Part shown: one piece after another, positions 25,000 through 34,356 of the stretch | How positions within the stretch are numbered: the stretch's first letter is position 1 | How the letters are laid out: each line of letters starts with the position of its first letter | DNA from: Microbulbifer sp. YPW16 | GTDB lineage: Bacteria; Pseudomonadota; Gammaproteobacteria; Pseudomonadales; Cellvibrionaceae | Length of the DNA: 64,000 nucleotides | Direction of reading: 5' to 3' | Assembly (NCBI RefSeq): GCF_021290385.1 | Contig: NZ_CP089928.1 | Span: forward strand, 3,304,001 to 3,368,000 | Position numbers and translations under genes: made by a program | The notes under the pieces: generated by a model | Seen by the model: only the letters and a program-made list of their open reading frames with translations | Databases searched by the model: none | Told to the model about the DNA's origin: nothing

Positions 25000-25303
25000 A
25001 ATTCCCGGTATCGTCGCGCTCAGCCTGGTGCTTCCGGGTTGTGCCGGTACCAGTTTCGACGGTTTCTGGGGTGACCTGCGCGGTACACCGCAGGTTTATG
25101 GTTACCGCTCGGTGCCGGTAGAGGAGATGCCCGCGTTCCCGCGCTATTGCCTGGCCAGTGATCCGCTGGTGGGGCCGCTGGGCCAGTGCCTGGAGGCTGC
25201 CCCGCACTGTTACCAGCTGGATACCGGCGACTGGTGCGCGGGTCCCTATTCCCCATTCGTGCTGGAGCCCTCTTACCACGCGCATCTATACCAGTCCAAA
25301 TAG
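24989..25303 (+). CDS. Small cysteine lipoprotein, third of three
   Basis: A 104-residue precursor (MRNKIPGIVALSLVLPGC) with lipobox LPGC (Cys about 18) and the pattern C-x12-C-x6-C-x8-C, nearly the same as in the preceding protein. This suggests tandem duplication. The start codon lies inside the end of the second gene (overlap of 11 nt), so translation is probably coupled. The frame is open from 24752, but only this start gives a signal peptide. Function unknown. Confidence 0.75.
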   Translation: MRNKIPGIVALSLVLPGCAGTSFDGFWGDLRGTPQVYGYRSVPVEEMPAFPRYCLASDPLVGPLGQCLEAAPHCYQLDTGDWCAGPYSPFVLEPSYHAHLYQSK

Positions 25304-25551
25304 GTACTTTGAGTCGTTCGCGCGGTATAACTGGTACTGGAGGCTGGAGCGATTGAATCTTCTTGCCCGTGCTCTTTCGGGGGCTGCCGGTTTATTGGAC
25401 CCCCGCCGGGTCGTGGGCGAGAGATTGTTTCGCCGGGGTAAATTTGTCAATTGCCCGGTGATAGTGGAAACCGTGACGTCTGGCAGGGCGTTTTGGGGCC
25501 TCAGTCCGATATGCTATCTCCAAAGCAGACCATTTCGCTTGGAGGTGCAAA

Positions 25552-26178
25552 ATGTTATCCGCCCATGAGGCCCTGCGTCGCCTGCAGGAAGGGAACCGGC
25601 GTTATGTCGAGGGTGCCCCGCAGAGTTCACTGGAGGTAGACGAAGGCCGCCGCAATGAACTGCTGGAAGGTCAGGCGCCCCATACCATTGTCCTCGGGTG
25701 TTCGGACTCGCGCGTGCCGGCCGAGCTGGTCTTCGACCAGGGGCTGGGGGACCTTTTCGTTATCAGGGTCGCCGGGAATGTGGTTGCACCGTCGCAGGTC
25801 GGCAGTATTGAATTCGCGGCGGAAGCCTTCGGCACGCGTCTGGTAGTCGTGCTGGGGCACTCCAACTGCGGTGCGGTGGCGGCGACCATCGACCAGCTGC
25901 ACCAGCCCAGTGAAACCCGCTCGCCCAACCTGTATTCCATTGTCGATCGTATCCGCCCGGCGGTGGAGCCGTTGCTGGAGAGTCATGTTGCGCCCGATGA
26001 GCTCGCCGCACGGGCGGTGCGCGCCAATATTCGTGCCTCGGCGAACCAGTTGCGCCACGGTTCTGCGATCCTGGAGCGCCTGGTGGAGCAGGATGGGCTG
26101 CTGATTGTAGGCGCCGAATATTCACTGGAAACCGGCTGCGTTGAGTTCTTCGAGGGAATGCCGGCCAGTGGCACCTGA
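25552..26178 (+). CDS. Beta-class carbonic anhydrase
   Basis: This zinc enzyme interconverts CO2 and bicarbonate. The 208-residue protein has the metal and catalytic residues Cys50, Asp52 and Arg54 (GCSDSRVPAE) and His103/Cys106 (LGHSNCGAV). No signal peptide is seen, so it is cytoplasmic. TTGGAGGTG just upstream is a strong ribosome site. The following membrane-protein gene overlaps its end by 11 nt. Confidence 0.94.
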   Translation: MLSAHEALRRLQEGNRRYVEGAPQSSLEVDEGRRNELLEGQAPHTIVLGCSDSRVPAELVFDQGLGDLFVIRVAGNVVAPSQVGSIEFAAEAFGTRLVVVLGHSNCGAVAATIDQLHQPSETRSPNLYSIVDRIRPAVEPLLESHVAPDELAARAVRANIRASANQLRHGSAILERLVEQDGLLIVGAEYSLETGCVEFFEGMPASGT

Positions 26179-26578
26179 TGTCCCCGGTCCGGAAGAACCG
26201 CGGTCACGAAACCCGAGCTGGATCGGTGGGGTACTGGTAGCGATCGACCAGCTCGGCAACGCGATTGCCGGCGGTAACCCCGATGCGACCATCTCTGCCC
26301 GGGTCGGCTATTTCGCCAGCCACCACAAGCGGCCGTTGTGGCCCTACTGGCGGTTGCTGGAAAGGGTCATCGATTTCACTTTCCTGCCCATCGACGGTCC
26401 TCGCCACTGTTACTTCGCTTACCTGAAAGACCGACAGGAAATGCGCGAGGGCAGTGACCTGATGCGCCTGGTTCTCAGTCTGTTGATCATCGTAACCTGT
26501 ATCCCGCTTTCGGCAATTACCCGCCTGTACGTGCTGGTATTTCCCCGCGCAAAACCCGATCGGGAGGGGCGGGGCTGA
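26168..26578 (+). CDS. Hypothetical protein with C-terminal membrane helix
   Basis: A 136-residue product if the GTG at 26168 is used, which overlaps the carbonic anhydrase gene by 11 nt and has GAGGGA upstream. The first part is polar, with VAIDQLGNAIAGGNPDATISARVGYF, a pattern I recall from uncharacterised phage-like or membrane-associated proteins. One hydrophobic helix (LMRLVLSLLIIVTCIPLSAI) lies near the C-terminus. No function can be assigned. An earlier TTG at 26141 is possible. Confidence 0.6.
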   Translation: MAPDVPGPEEPRSRNPSWIGGVLVAIDQLGNAIAGGNPDATISARVGYFASHHKRPLWPYWRLLERVIDFTFLPIDGPRHCYFAYLKDRQEMREGSDLMRLVLSLLIIVTCIPLSAITRLYVLVFPRAKPDREGRG

Positions 26579-26620
26579 CGTATAGCCGGCCCCGCTTGTG
26601 CCCGGGCGTTTTCCTGCCAG

Positions 26621-28048
26621 TTATTGTCCCCGCCCTTGCGCGTAGTGTGCCGCGGGCGCCGGCGCCCCCGCCAGGGCCCGGTACACGTTGACCATCGATA
26701 TCACTTCCTCTGTGCGTCCGCGGACTTCCGCGTCGCGTGCCGTATTGGCCTGGCGCTGGGCGTCGAGGACTTCAAAGTAACTGTTGAAGCCCTCCTCGTA
26801 GCGTTTCCGGGCCAGTTGTTCTGCCTTTTGTGCCGCCGACCGGGCTTCACGCAACTGCACCGTGCGTTCCCGGTTGCGCCGATGCTGCACCAGGCTGTTC
26901 TCCGTTTCCTCCAGGGCGTTGAGCACGGCCTGGCGGTAATCGGCCAGCGCTGCCTGGGCGTCCGCGCCGGCAGCATCGATACGGGCGCGTACCCGGCCGG
27001 TATTCAGGAACGTCCAGTCGATACCGAGGGCGACGTTGCGGGATTCCGCCGGGCCCGAGAACAGTTCACCCGTGTCGCCGGCGACCGAGCCCAGCAGGGC
27101 GCCGAGGGTAAAGCGGGGGAACAGGTCGGCGGTGACGATACCCACGCCGGCAGTGGCCGCCGCCAGGCGTCGCTCTGCCGCGCGCACGTCCGGGCGCCGG
27201 CGCAGCAGGTCGGAGGGGCTTCCGGCGGGGATAGCGGGTTGTGACCGCGGCAGGTCTGCAGCCGGTTGCAGCTTTTCCACGAGCGCGTCGGGCTGCTGGC
27301 CACTCAGCACGGCGATGCGGTGCATACGTATGCGGATTGCGCCCTGCAGTTCGGGGATGGTGGCACGGGTCTGTGCCAGTTGTGCCTGTGCACGGGTCCG
27401 GTCGAGCTCGGTACCCTGACCTGCCGCCAGCCGCGCCTCGACAATATCGAGCGAGTCACGCAGGTTGTCCACGTTCCCCTGGGCTACCAGTAACTGCTGT
27501 TGCAGGCCGCGCAGCTCGAAATAACTGGCAGCCAGCTGGCCGATCAAGCTCACCTGCAATGCGCCCAGGTCGGCTTCGGCTGCCTGCAGCCGGGCGCGGC
27601 GGGCCTCGCTGGCTCGCTCGAGCCGGCCGAACAGGTCCAGCTCCCAGTCGAGCGCGATACCGGCTTCATAGCGTTCGCTGCGGAGTCCTCCCGGGGCTTC
27701 TGCCAGCGCGGGTTGCGATTCGCCCGCCGACGCAGCCGCGGTCACTCCCGGCAACTGTTCTCGCCGGGCCAGTCGCAGCAGGGCGGCCGCCCGCTGGTAG
27801 CGCGAGACCGCTGCCTGGATATCCTGGTTGGCATCCAGGCCCTGGCGTACCAGGTCTGCCAGCATCGGGTCACCGAAGCCGCGCCAGAATTGTTGCTCCT
27901 GGCTCGCGTTAAATGATTGCCGGCCCTGCCCGGCTGCAAAAGTCTCGCCGACATCGGGGACCGGGGCACGATAATCAGGCCCAACCGCACAGCCGGCGAT
28001 AAAGCCGGTGGCAATCAGGCCGCTGACCGCAAGACCGGATTTACGCAT
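26621..28048 (-). CDS. RND efflux outer-membrane channel lipoprotein (NodT/OprM type)
   Basis: This TolC-like trimeric channel completes the tripartite pump encoded next to it. The 475-residue precursor has a lipobox ending GFIAGC followed by AVGPDYRAP, typical of this family. Two repeated OEP halves follow, with long coiled-coil helices (for example YFELRGLQQQLLVAQGNVDNLRDSLD). AGGAGG precedes the ATG at 28048, and the gene overlaps the end of the pump gene by eight bases. Confidence 0.94.
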   Translation of the reverse strand: MRKSGLAVSGLIATGFIAGCAVGPDYRAPVPDVGETFAAGQGRQSFNASQEQQFWRGFGDPMLADLVRQGLDANQDIQAAVSRYQRAAALLRLARREQLPGVTAAASAGESQPALAEAPGGLRSERYEAGIALDWELDLFGRLERASEARRARLQAAEADLGALQVSLIGQLAASYFELRGLQQQLLVAQGNVDNLRDSLDIVEARLAAGQGTELDRTRAQAQLAQTRATIPELQGAIRIRMHRIAVLSGQQPDALVEKLQPAADLPRSQPAIPAGSPSDLLRRRPDVRAAERRLAAATAGVGIVTADLFPRFTLGALLGSVAGDTGELFSGPAESRNVALGIDWTFLNTGRVRARIDAAGADAQAALADYRQAVLNALEETENSLVQHRRNRERTVQLREARSAAQKAEQLARKRYEEGFNSYFEVLDAQRQANTARDAEVRGRTEEVISMVNVYRALAGAPAPAAHYAQGRGQ

Positions 28049-31000
28049 GGGTTTCCTCCTGTGCCTGCTCCCGGGTACGTTGGGGCAGGGGGGCGTCCCT
28101 TTTGCTGGGGGGTGGCGTGCCGTTGCCGCCACGGTCACTGAGCCGGCGCAGAGCCACATAGAAAACCGGTGTGAGGAACAGGCCGAACAGGGTCACGCCA
28201 ATCATGCCGGTAAATACGGTGATTCCCATGGCGTTGCGCACCTCGGCACCGGCGCCACCGGCCAGTACCAGGGGGACGACACCTGCAATAAAGGCCACGG
28301 AAGTCATGATGATCGGGCGCAACCGCAGGCGGCAGGCTTCCAGTGCGGCGCTGACGGTATCGCGGCCCTGCTGCTCCAGCTCGCGGGCAAATTCCACAAT
28401 CAGGATGGCGTTCTTGCAGGCCAGCCCCATCAACACCACCAGCCCCACCTGGACAAAGATATTGTTGTCACCACCGGTGAGCCATACACCGAACAATGCG
28501 GCAAGCAGGCACATGGGCACGATCAGGATCACAGCCAGTGGCATGATCCAGCTCTCGTAAAGTGCCGCCAGCACCAGGAATACCAGCAGCACGGCGAGCG
28601 GGAACACCACCGTGGCGGCGTTGCCCTGGTTGACCTGCTGGAAGCTCAGGTCGGTCCATTCGACCTGCATGCCCGGCGGCAATACCCCGGCCGCGACCTG
28701 TTCCACTGCGGCCAGTGCCTCTCCTGAAGAGAGCTGGGTTGGATCGGACTGGCCCATCAGGTCTGCAGCCGGGTAGCCGTTGTAGCGGATCACCGGATCG
28801 GGACCGTAGCTCTCCTTCAGCTCGACCATGGTGCTGAGGGGCACCATCTCCCCGTCGCGGTTGCGCGTGTAAAGGTGGTCCAGGTCCCCGGCCTCATCGC
28901 GGAAGGGGGCATCCGCCTGGGCCAGTACCTGGTAAGTGCGGCCGAACAGGTTGAAGTCATTGATGTACATCGAACCGAAGTACAGCTGCAGGGTGCCGAA
29001 CAGGTCGTCCAGCCGGACCCCCTGCGCCTTGGCCTGCAGGCGATCCACTTCTGCATCCATTTGCGGGACGTTGGCCTGGTAGGAGCTGAACGGGTAGCTC
29101 AGCCCCGGTGCCTGGCTCAGTGCGCCGGCCAGCTGGTTGGTTGCCACCTGTAGTTCACCGTAACCGGCACCGGCACGGTCCTGGACATAGAGTGAGTAGC
29201 CGGATCCCGCACCCAGCCCGAAGATCGGCGGCGGCATAAAGGAAACGGCGAAGCCTTCCTTGATCTGTGCCAGCTTGCCGTTCAGCTCCGCGGCAATCTC
29301 CGGCGCGCTGCGATCGCGTATGGCAAAATCGTCGAACAACACGAACACGGTACCCACGTTTGGGGTATTGGTGTTCTGCAATGCATTGAATCCCACAAAA
29401 GCGGCCGCGTGGGAAACCCCCTCGGTATCCAGCGCAATCTCGCTTACCCGGCGCGCAACGTCCTCGGTGCGGTCCAGTGAAGCACCCTCCGGCAGGCGGA
29501 TGCTGCCCACCAGGTAGGTCTTGTCCTGGGTGGGAATAAAACCGCCCGGGACCTGGTTGAACATAAAGACAGTACCCGCCAGCAGCAGCGCGTACACGGA
29601 GAAAACCACACCGCGACGCTTCAGGCTGCGGCCGACGACCCGTTCGTAACCCTCCGAGCTGCGCTGGAAGAAACGGTTGAACGGGCGGAAGATCCAGCCG
29701 AACAACCTTTCGATCAGGCGCGCCGGGGCATCGGGCGTGGCGCCGTGGGGTTTGAGCAGCGCTGCCGCCAGCGCCGGCGACAGGGTCAGTGAGTTGATTG
29801 CGGAAATAATCGTGGCAATGGCGATGGTTACGGCAAACTGCCGGTAGAACTGGCCGGTAATGCCGTCCAGGAATGCCATCGGCACAAATACGGCACACAG
29901 CACCAGGCTGATGGCAACAATGGGACCACTGACTTCACGCATGGCCTGGTGTGCTGCCGCAAGCGGTTTGAGTCCCTCCTCGATATTCCGCTCGACGTTT
30001 TCCACCACCACAATGGCATCATCCACCACGATGCCGATAGCCAGCACCATGGCAAACAGGGTCAGGGTGTTGATGGTAAAGCCGAGCATCAGCAGCATGG
30101 CAAAGGTGCCGACAATGGAAACCGGCACTGCCAGCAGGGGAATCAATGACGCACGCCAGGTCTGCAGGAACAGGATCACCACCAGCACCACCAGCAACAC
30201 GGCCTCCAGCAAGGTCTGGATAACCGCCTGGATCGAAGTGCTGACGAACACGGTGGGATCGTAGGCGACCTCCCATTCAAGTCCTTCCGGGAAGCGGTCA
30301 TCCAGCTCGGCCATGGTCGCGCGCACGGCGCTGGAAACTTCCAGCGAGTTGGAGCCTGGCGCCTGGAAAATGGGAATGGCCACCGCCTGCTGGCCGTTGA
30401 GCAATGCGCGCAGGGAGTCCTGGGAAGACGCCAGCTCGATACGCGCGACGTCGCTTAACAGGGTCATCTGGCCATCGTCGCCGGTCTTCAGCACTACATT
30501 GCCGAATTCCGCAGCGCTCTCGAGCCGGCCCTGCGCATTGATGGAGATGAGGAAGTCGGAATCCATGGGCATGGGCGGGGCACCGAGCTGGCCTGCGGAT
30601 ACCTGCACGTTCTGCTCCCGCACTGCAGCGACGATATCCGCTGCAGTGACGCCGACGGACGCGGCTTTCTGTGGGTCTACCCAGATACGCATGGCGTAGT
30701 CACCAGAGCCGAATACCCCGGCCTGGCCGACACCCGGGATACGGGCGAGCTCGTCGCGGATGTTGAGCACCGCATAGTTGCGGATATAGGTGGCATCCAG
30801 GCTGTTGTCCGGTGAGATCAGGTGCACCGCCATCATCAGGTTGGGCGATTGCTTCTGCGTGGTGACGCCCTGGCGACGCACATCCTCCGGCAGCCTGGGC
30901 AGGGCCTGGGATACGCGATTCTGCACCTGCACCTGGGCCTGGTCCGGGTCGGTGCCCAGCGAGAAAGTCACGTTGAGAGTCAGGCTGCCGTCACTGCTGG

Positions 31001-31250
31001 CTACTGACTTCATGTAAATCATGCTCTCCACGCCGTTGATGGCTTCCTCCAGCGGCGTGGCGACAGTCTCGGAAATGGTTTTGGGGTTGGCGCCCGGGTA
31101 GCGGGCTGTTACCTGCACGCTGGGCGGTACCACTTCCGGGTATTCGGTAACCGGCAGGATCGGGATACTGATCAGGCCGACGACAAAAATAATGATCGAC
31201 AGCACCGAGGCGAAAATCGGTCGATCGACAAAAAATCGGGAAAAATTCAT
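28041..31250 (-). CDS. RND multidrug efflux pump, HAE1 family (AcrB/MexB-like)
   Basis: The inner-membrane proton-driven drug exporter. The 1069-residue protein begins MNFSRFFVDRPIFASVLSII, has 12 membrane helices in the usual two sets, and contains the family motif GIVVDDAIVVVENVERN, in which the paired Asp of helix 4 take part in proton transfer. The large periplasmic domains (about 40-330 and 560-870) bind substrates. It lies between the adaptor and channel genes of one operon. Confidence 0.96.
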   Translation of the reverse strand: MNFSRFFVDRPIFASVLSIIIFVVGLISIPILPVTEYPEVVPPSVQVTARYPGANPKTISETVATPLEEAINGVESMIYMKSVASSDGSLTLNVTFSLGTDPDQAQVQVQNRVSQALPRLPEDVRRQGVTTQKQSPNLMMAVHLISPDNSLDATYIRNYAVLNIRDELARIPGVGQAGVFGSGDYAMRIWVDPQKAASVGVTAADIVAAVREQNVQVSAGQLGAPPMPMDSDFLISINAQGRLESAAEFGNVVLKTGDDGQMTLLSDVARIELASSQDSLRALLNGQQAVAIPIFQAPGSNSLEVSSAVRATMAELDDRFPEGLEWEVAYDPTVFVSTSIQAVIQTLLEAVLLVVLVVILFLQTWRASLIPLLAVPVSIVGTFAMLLMLGFTINTLTLFAMVLAIGIVVDDAIVVVENVERNIEEGLKPLAAAHQAMREVSGPIVAISLVLCAVFVPMAFLDGITGQFYRQFAVTIAIATIISAINSLTLSPALAAALLKPHGATPDAPARLIERLFGWIFRPFNRFFQRSSEGYERVVGRSLKRRGVVFSVYALLLAGTVFMFNQVPGGFIPTQDKTYLVGSIRLPEGASLDRTEDVARRVSEIALDTEGVSHAAAFVGFNALQNTNTPNVGTVFVLFDDFAIRDRSAPEIAAELNGKLAQIKEGFAVSFMPPPIFGLGAGSGYSLYVQDRAGAGYGELQVATNQLAGALSQAPGLSYPFSSYQANVPQMDAEVDRLQAKAQGVRLDDLFGTLQLYFGSMYINDFNLFGRTYQVLAQADAPFRDEAGDLDHLYTRNRDGEMVPLSTMVELKESYGPDPVIRYNGYPAADLMGQSDPTQLSSGEALAAVEQVAAGVLPPGMQVEWTDLSFQQVNQGNAATVVFPLAVLLVFLVLAALYESWIMPLAVILIVPMCLLAALFGVWLTGGDNNIFVQVGLVVLMGLACKNAILIVEFARELEQQGRDTVSAALEACRLRLRPIIMTSVAFIAGVVPLVLAGGAGAEVRNAMGITVFTGMIGVTLFGLFLTPVFYVALRRLSDRGGNGTPPPSKRDAPLPQRTREQAQEETHA

Positions 31251-31363
31251 GCGGTCTCTCTCGGGCTCATCGGGTGTCAATACGGCATTCCCGCCGACAA
31301 GCTGGCACCTTGTGGGAATGATGGGAATGCCACCGGCAGGCTCTGCGCCGGTGGCTCATCCGG

Positions 31364-32506
31364 TCAGTGCAGGGCGACCTGCTGTTCCGCCGACTGGCTG
31401 CGCATGGCGACCAGTTGCGGCTCTACCGGCATACCCGGCGCGAATATTTTCTGCAGTCCATTGATCACCACTTGCTCGCGATCCTTCAGTCCGTCGCGGA
31501 TCAATACCAGCTCTCCCTGCTGCGGTCCCAGCTCCACATCGCGGCGTGCGACAGTGTTGTCCTCGCCAATCACGTAAACGTAGCGTCGGTCCTGGTCAGT
31601 CATCACGGCCTTACGATTGACCAGGATGGCCCGCCGGACCTGTTCCACTGGCATCTGCACCCGGGCAAATTGCCCGGGTCGCAGTGCGCCGTCTGGATTG
31701 GCTACCTGCGCGCGGAACTGCACAGTGCCCGTATTACTGTTGAGGCGGTTGTCGACAAAGTTGAGCTTACCGCTGAGGGAAAAATCCCCGGAGTGCCCCA
31801 GTGCGATGCGCACGGGTGTTTCATTCCCGGGCCGGGCCAGGGCCAGGTTGCTATCGAGGGCCTCCTGGTTGCCCTCGAAATAAACGTACATCGGATCCAC
31901 GGATACCAGCGTGGTGAGCAGGCTCTGGTCGGCGCTGGCCAGGTTTCCGCGGGTGATGAAAGCACGGCTCACACGGCCGCTGATCGGTGCGGTGACCCTG
32001 GTGTATTCCAGGTCAAGCTTTGCATTTTCCAGTTCGGCGCGGGCAGCATTGACGGCGGCCCGGGCGGATGCCGCGGCTGACTTGCGCCGGTCGTGCTCCT
32101 CCCGCGAGATGGCGCGGCTCTGTAGCAGCTGTGAGGCACGCCCGGCCTGGCTGTCAGCCAGTTCCAGCTCGCTGCTGGCACGTGCCAGCTGCGCCTCGGC
32201 AGCGCGAACCCGGGCGCGATAGGGGCGCGGATCGATCCGGAACAGCAGGTCACCTTTCAGCACCAGGTCGCCCTCGGTAAATGCAACCTCTTCGATATAG
32301 CCGCTGACCCGGGGGCGGAGCTCCACAGTTTGCGGCGCTGCCACGCGGCCGGTGAAGTCGCCCCAGATGGTGGTGGTTTCCTCGAGTACCTCGGCCACTT
32401 CCACGGCCGGGGGCGGCGCCTGCTGGCCGCCAGGTTCACCTGTACCGCAGGCGGCAAGTACCACCGCCGGCAGGAGCGCGGAAGCAAGTTTCAGGAGCTT
32501 GGTCAT
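31364..32506 (-). CDS. RND efflux periplasmic adaptor lipoprotein (AcrA/MexA-like)
   Basis: The membrane fusion subunit that bridges pump and channel. The 380-residue precursor has a lipobox LAAC (Cys about 20), a split lipoyl domain (VELRPRVSGYIEEVAFTEGDLVLKG and later VTAPISGRVSRAFITRGNLA), a helical hairpin (about 100-160) and a beta-barrel. First gene of the pump operon and divergent from the AraC regulator. Confidence 0.95.
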   Translation of the reverse strand: MTKLLKLASALLPAVVLAACGTGEPGGQQAPPPAVEVAEVLEETTTIWGDFTGRVAAPQTVELRPRVSGYIEEVAFTEGDLVLKGDLLFRIDPRPYRARVRAAEAQLARASSELELADSQAGRASQLLQSRAISREEHDRRKSAAASARAAVNAARAELENAKLDLEYTRVTAPISGRVSRAFITRGNLASADQSLLTTLVSVDPMYVYFEGNQEALDSNLALARPGNETPVRIALGHSGDFSLSGKLNFVDNRLNSNTGTVQFRAQVANPDGALRPGQFARVQMPVEQVRRAILVNRKAVMTDQDRRYVYVIGEDNTVARRDVELGPQQGELVLIRDGLKDREQVVINGLQKIFAPGMPVEPQLVAMRSQSAEQQVALH

Positions 32507-32900
32507 ATCGGGTTTCCATCCTCGAAGTCATGGTCAGTAGGGGAATTTGTTCCCATGGCTGGTCGGGGCTTTCCCGTGCATGGGGGCACTTCCGGAGGCT
32601 GTGAACCTTAGGGGAGGGTGGCTTTGCGGCGGTATCCGGTTACTGGCCGGTGATTGCCTGATTCTGTTTTCGGGATATTGTGAAACTACTGGGTTGCATC
32701 GGGCTTCGTGGGTATGTGATACCCAGAGTCGCACTGTAATAAGGAATTTTTCAGCCTTTTTTCTGCAGGATTAACGACACCGTTGCTTATTCCTGTTCCG
32801 TGCTTGCCTAATTCTGCATTGTTCTAAGCCGGTTGCTCAAAACTACGTATACTGGGCGTCCCTGAAATTACGGGCTGTCGTCGTCCGCGGAGGAGTATCA
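32507..32900. other. Divergent control region between RND operon and AraC gene
   Basis: A 394 nt gap with no gene. It contains the palindrome TGGGTAT-GTG-ATACCCA at 32709-32725 (7 bp arms), roughly 200 bp from either start codon. The right part is AT-rich. The palindrome is a candidate operator; which protein binds it is unknown. Confidence 0.5.
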
Positions 32901-33869
32901 ATGGGAGCCATGCAAAAACAGTTTCCGCAGTCGAATGTCATCGACGCGGGCATTGAGCCGGCGCGCAGGCAGCTGGCGTCCACTATGCTGCGGCTGATGC
33001 CCACAGAAGGCATGCTGGAGGCCTCCCTCGATGGCCTGGCCATGTTCCGTGCCGATACTGACCACTCTTTTACCTCATCGGTTTATGAGCCGAGCATGTG
33101 CTTTGTTGTGCAGGGCAGCAAGTCGGTCCAGTTCGGCGACCGCGAGATCAAGTATGGACCGCTCAATTTTGTCGCCTGCTCGGTACATATTCCGGTAACT
33201 GGCAAGGCCATAGTCGATTCACCCGAGTCCCCTCACCTCGGTATCAGGCTGAATGTGGATCCCAATGAAGTGAGTGACCTGGTGCTTGAACTCGGTGAAC
33301 GTGCTCCTGCCCTGGAACCGGGCTTTCAGTGTGAGGAGAGCTCCTGCGGTATGCGGGCTGTGACCATGAATCGGGGTATTCTCGACGCCCTCGGCCGCCT
33401 GGTGGCCCTCGCGGAATCACCGGAGGATGCACCGATCCTCGCGCCACTGGCGCGCCGGGAACTGCTGTATCGTGTGCTGATGAGCGAGATGGGCCCGCAC
33501 CTGCGCAAGCTCTCGGTGGCAGACAGCCAGTCGAGCCGGGTCTCGCGGGTGATCGGGATATTGCAGGAGCGCTATGCCGAGCCGCTGCGGATCCGCGAGC
33601 TCGCGGATCATGCGAATATGAGCGAGTCCTCCCTGTACCACAGCTTCAAGCAGGTGACCCGTATGTCACCATTGCAGTTCCAGAAGAAGCTCCGCCTGCA
33701 TGAGGCGCGTCGCCTGATGCTGGCGGAGGGGCTGGAAGCCGCCTCGGCCAGCTACCGGGTGGGGTACGAGAGCCCGTCACACTTCAGTCGCGAATACAGC
33801 CGCATGTTTGGTGCACCGCCGCGGGCCGATGTGAACAAGCTCCGGGGTGAGACACCGATCCCGGCCTGA
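32901..33869 (+). CDS. AraC-family transcriptional regulator
   Basis: A 322-residue regulator with an N-terminal AraC-type sensor domain (YEPSMCFVVQGSKSVQFGDREIKYG, about residues 55-80) and a C-terminal double helix-turn-helix. The HTH has IRELADHANMSESSLYHSFK (about 230-250) and the family end motif VGYESPSHFSREYSRMFGAPP. GGAGGAG precedes the ATG. Divergence from the RND operon suggests it controls that operon, though this is inferred from position only. Confidence 0.92.
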   Translation: MGAMQKQFPQSNVIDAGIEPARRQLASTMLRLMPTEGMLEASLDGLAMFRADTDHSFTSSVYEPSMCFVVQGSKSVQFGDREIKYGPLNFVACSVHIPVTGKAIVDSPESPHLGIRLNVDPNEVSDLVLELGERAPALEPGFQCEESSCGMRAVTMNRGILDALGRLVALAESPEDAPILAPLARRELLYRVLMSEMGPHLRKLSVADSQSSRVSRVIGILQERYAEPLRIRELADHANMSESSLYHSFKQVTRMSPLQFQKKLRLHEARRLMLAEGLEAASASYRVGYESPSHFSREYSRMFGAPPRADVNKLRGETPIPA

Positions 33870-33888
33870 GGGCCGGGATCGCGCCCGC

Positions 33889-34158
33889 CTACTGCTTCTT
33901 GACGTAGAGGTTGCACCAGCCTTCGGGGCTGATTTCGCCTTCGACTACCTGGCAAGCGTTGGGATCGGTCCAGAACTGGCAGTCCTTGCACTTCTGGCCG
34001 TCCTTGGGACTATCCTGGTATTTCACCGCTTCTTTGCTCGCCTTGCCCTGGGCAACGGTGCGGTCGGTGGCGATGATTGCCGCCGGCAGCAGGATGGCGG
34101 CGCAGCCCGAGAGCTTGAGGAATTTCCGGCGCGAGATATCCCGCTTTTCATTACTCAT
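33889..34158 (-). CDS. High-potential iron-sulfur protein (HiPIP)
   Basis: A small periplasmic electron carrier with a [4Fe-4S] cluster. The 89-residue precursor has a Tat signal (SRRKFLK, Arg10-Arg11, with a hydrophobic stretch to about 30) and four cluster Cys at 57, 60, 69 and 82 (KCKDCQFW, NACQVV, GWCNLY), the spacing of HiPIPs. It converges on the AraC gene 20 nt away. Its redox partner is not evident here. Confidence 0.93.
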   Translation of the reverse strand: MSNEKRDISRRKFLKLSGCAAILLPAAIIATDRTVAQGKASKEAVKYQDSPKDGQKCKDCQFWTDPNACQVVEGEISPEGWCNLYVKKQ

Positions 34159-34311
34159 GATCGAATAACCTCTTCGGAAAAACGACGTAAAAGTGGAGTT
34201 CCGGTTTTAGGTTAGTTCATGTTGGGGGTAACAAGTAATCAGCGTGCACTGGTTGCGAAACTCGGTGCAATTGCAAATCGCTCGCGTTTATTTTTCTTCA
34301 AGGGGAAAGGT

Positions 34312-34336
34312 GGGGCGGCACAGGTCGTGCCGCCCC
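34312..34336. terminator. Strong hairpin downstream of the M6 protease gene
   Basis: GGGGCGGCAC-AGGTC-GTGCCGCCCC is a perfect 10 bp stem, 20 nt past the protease stop on the reverse strand. The sequence after it (CACCTTTCC) gives a poor T-run. It has the same five-base loop layout as the REP-like palindromes and may belong to that family. Confidence 0.5.
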
Positions 34337-34356
34337 GGAAGGGCTTCTGCGAAGCT

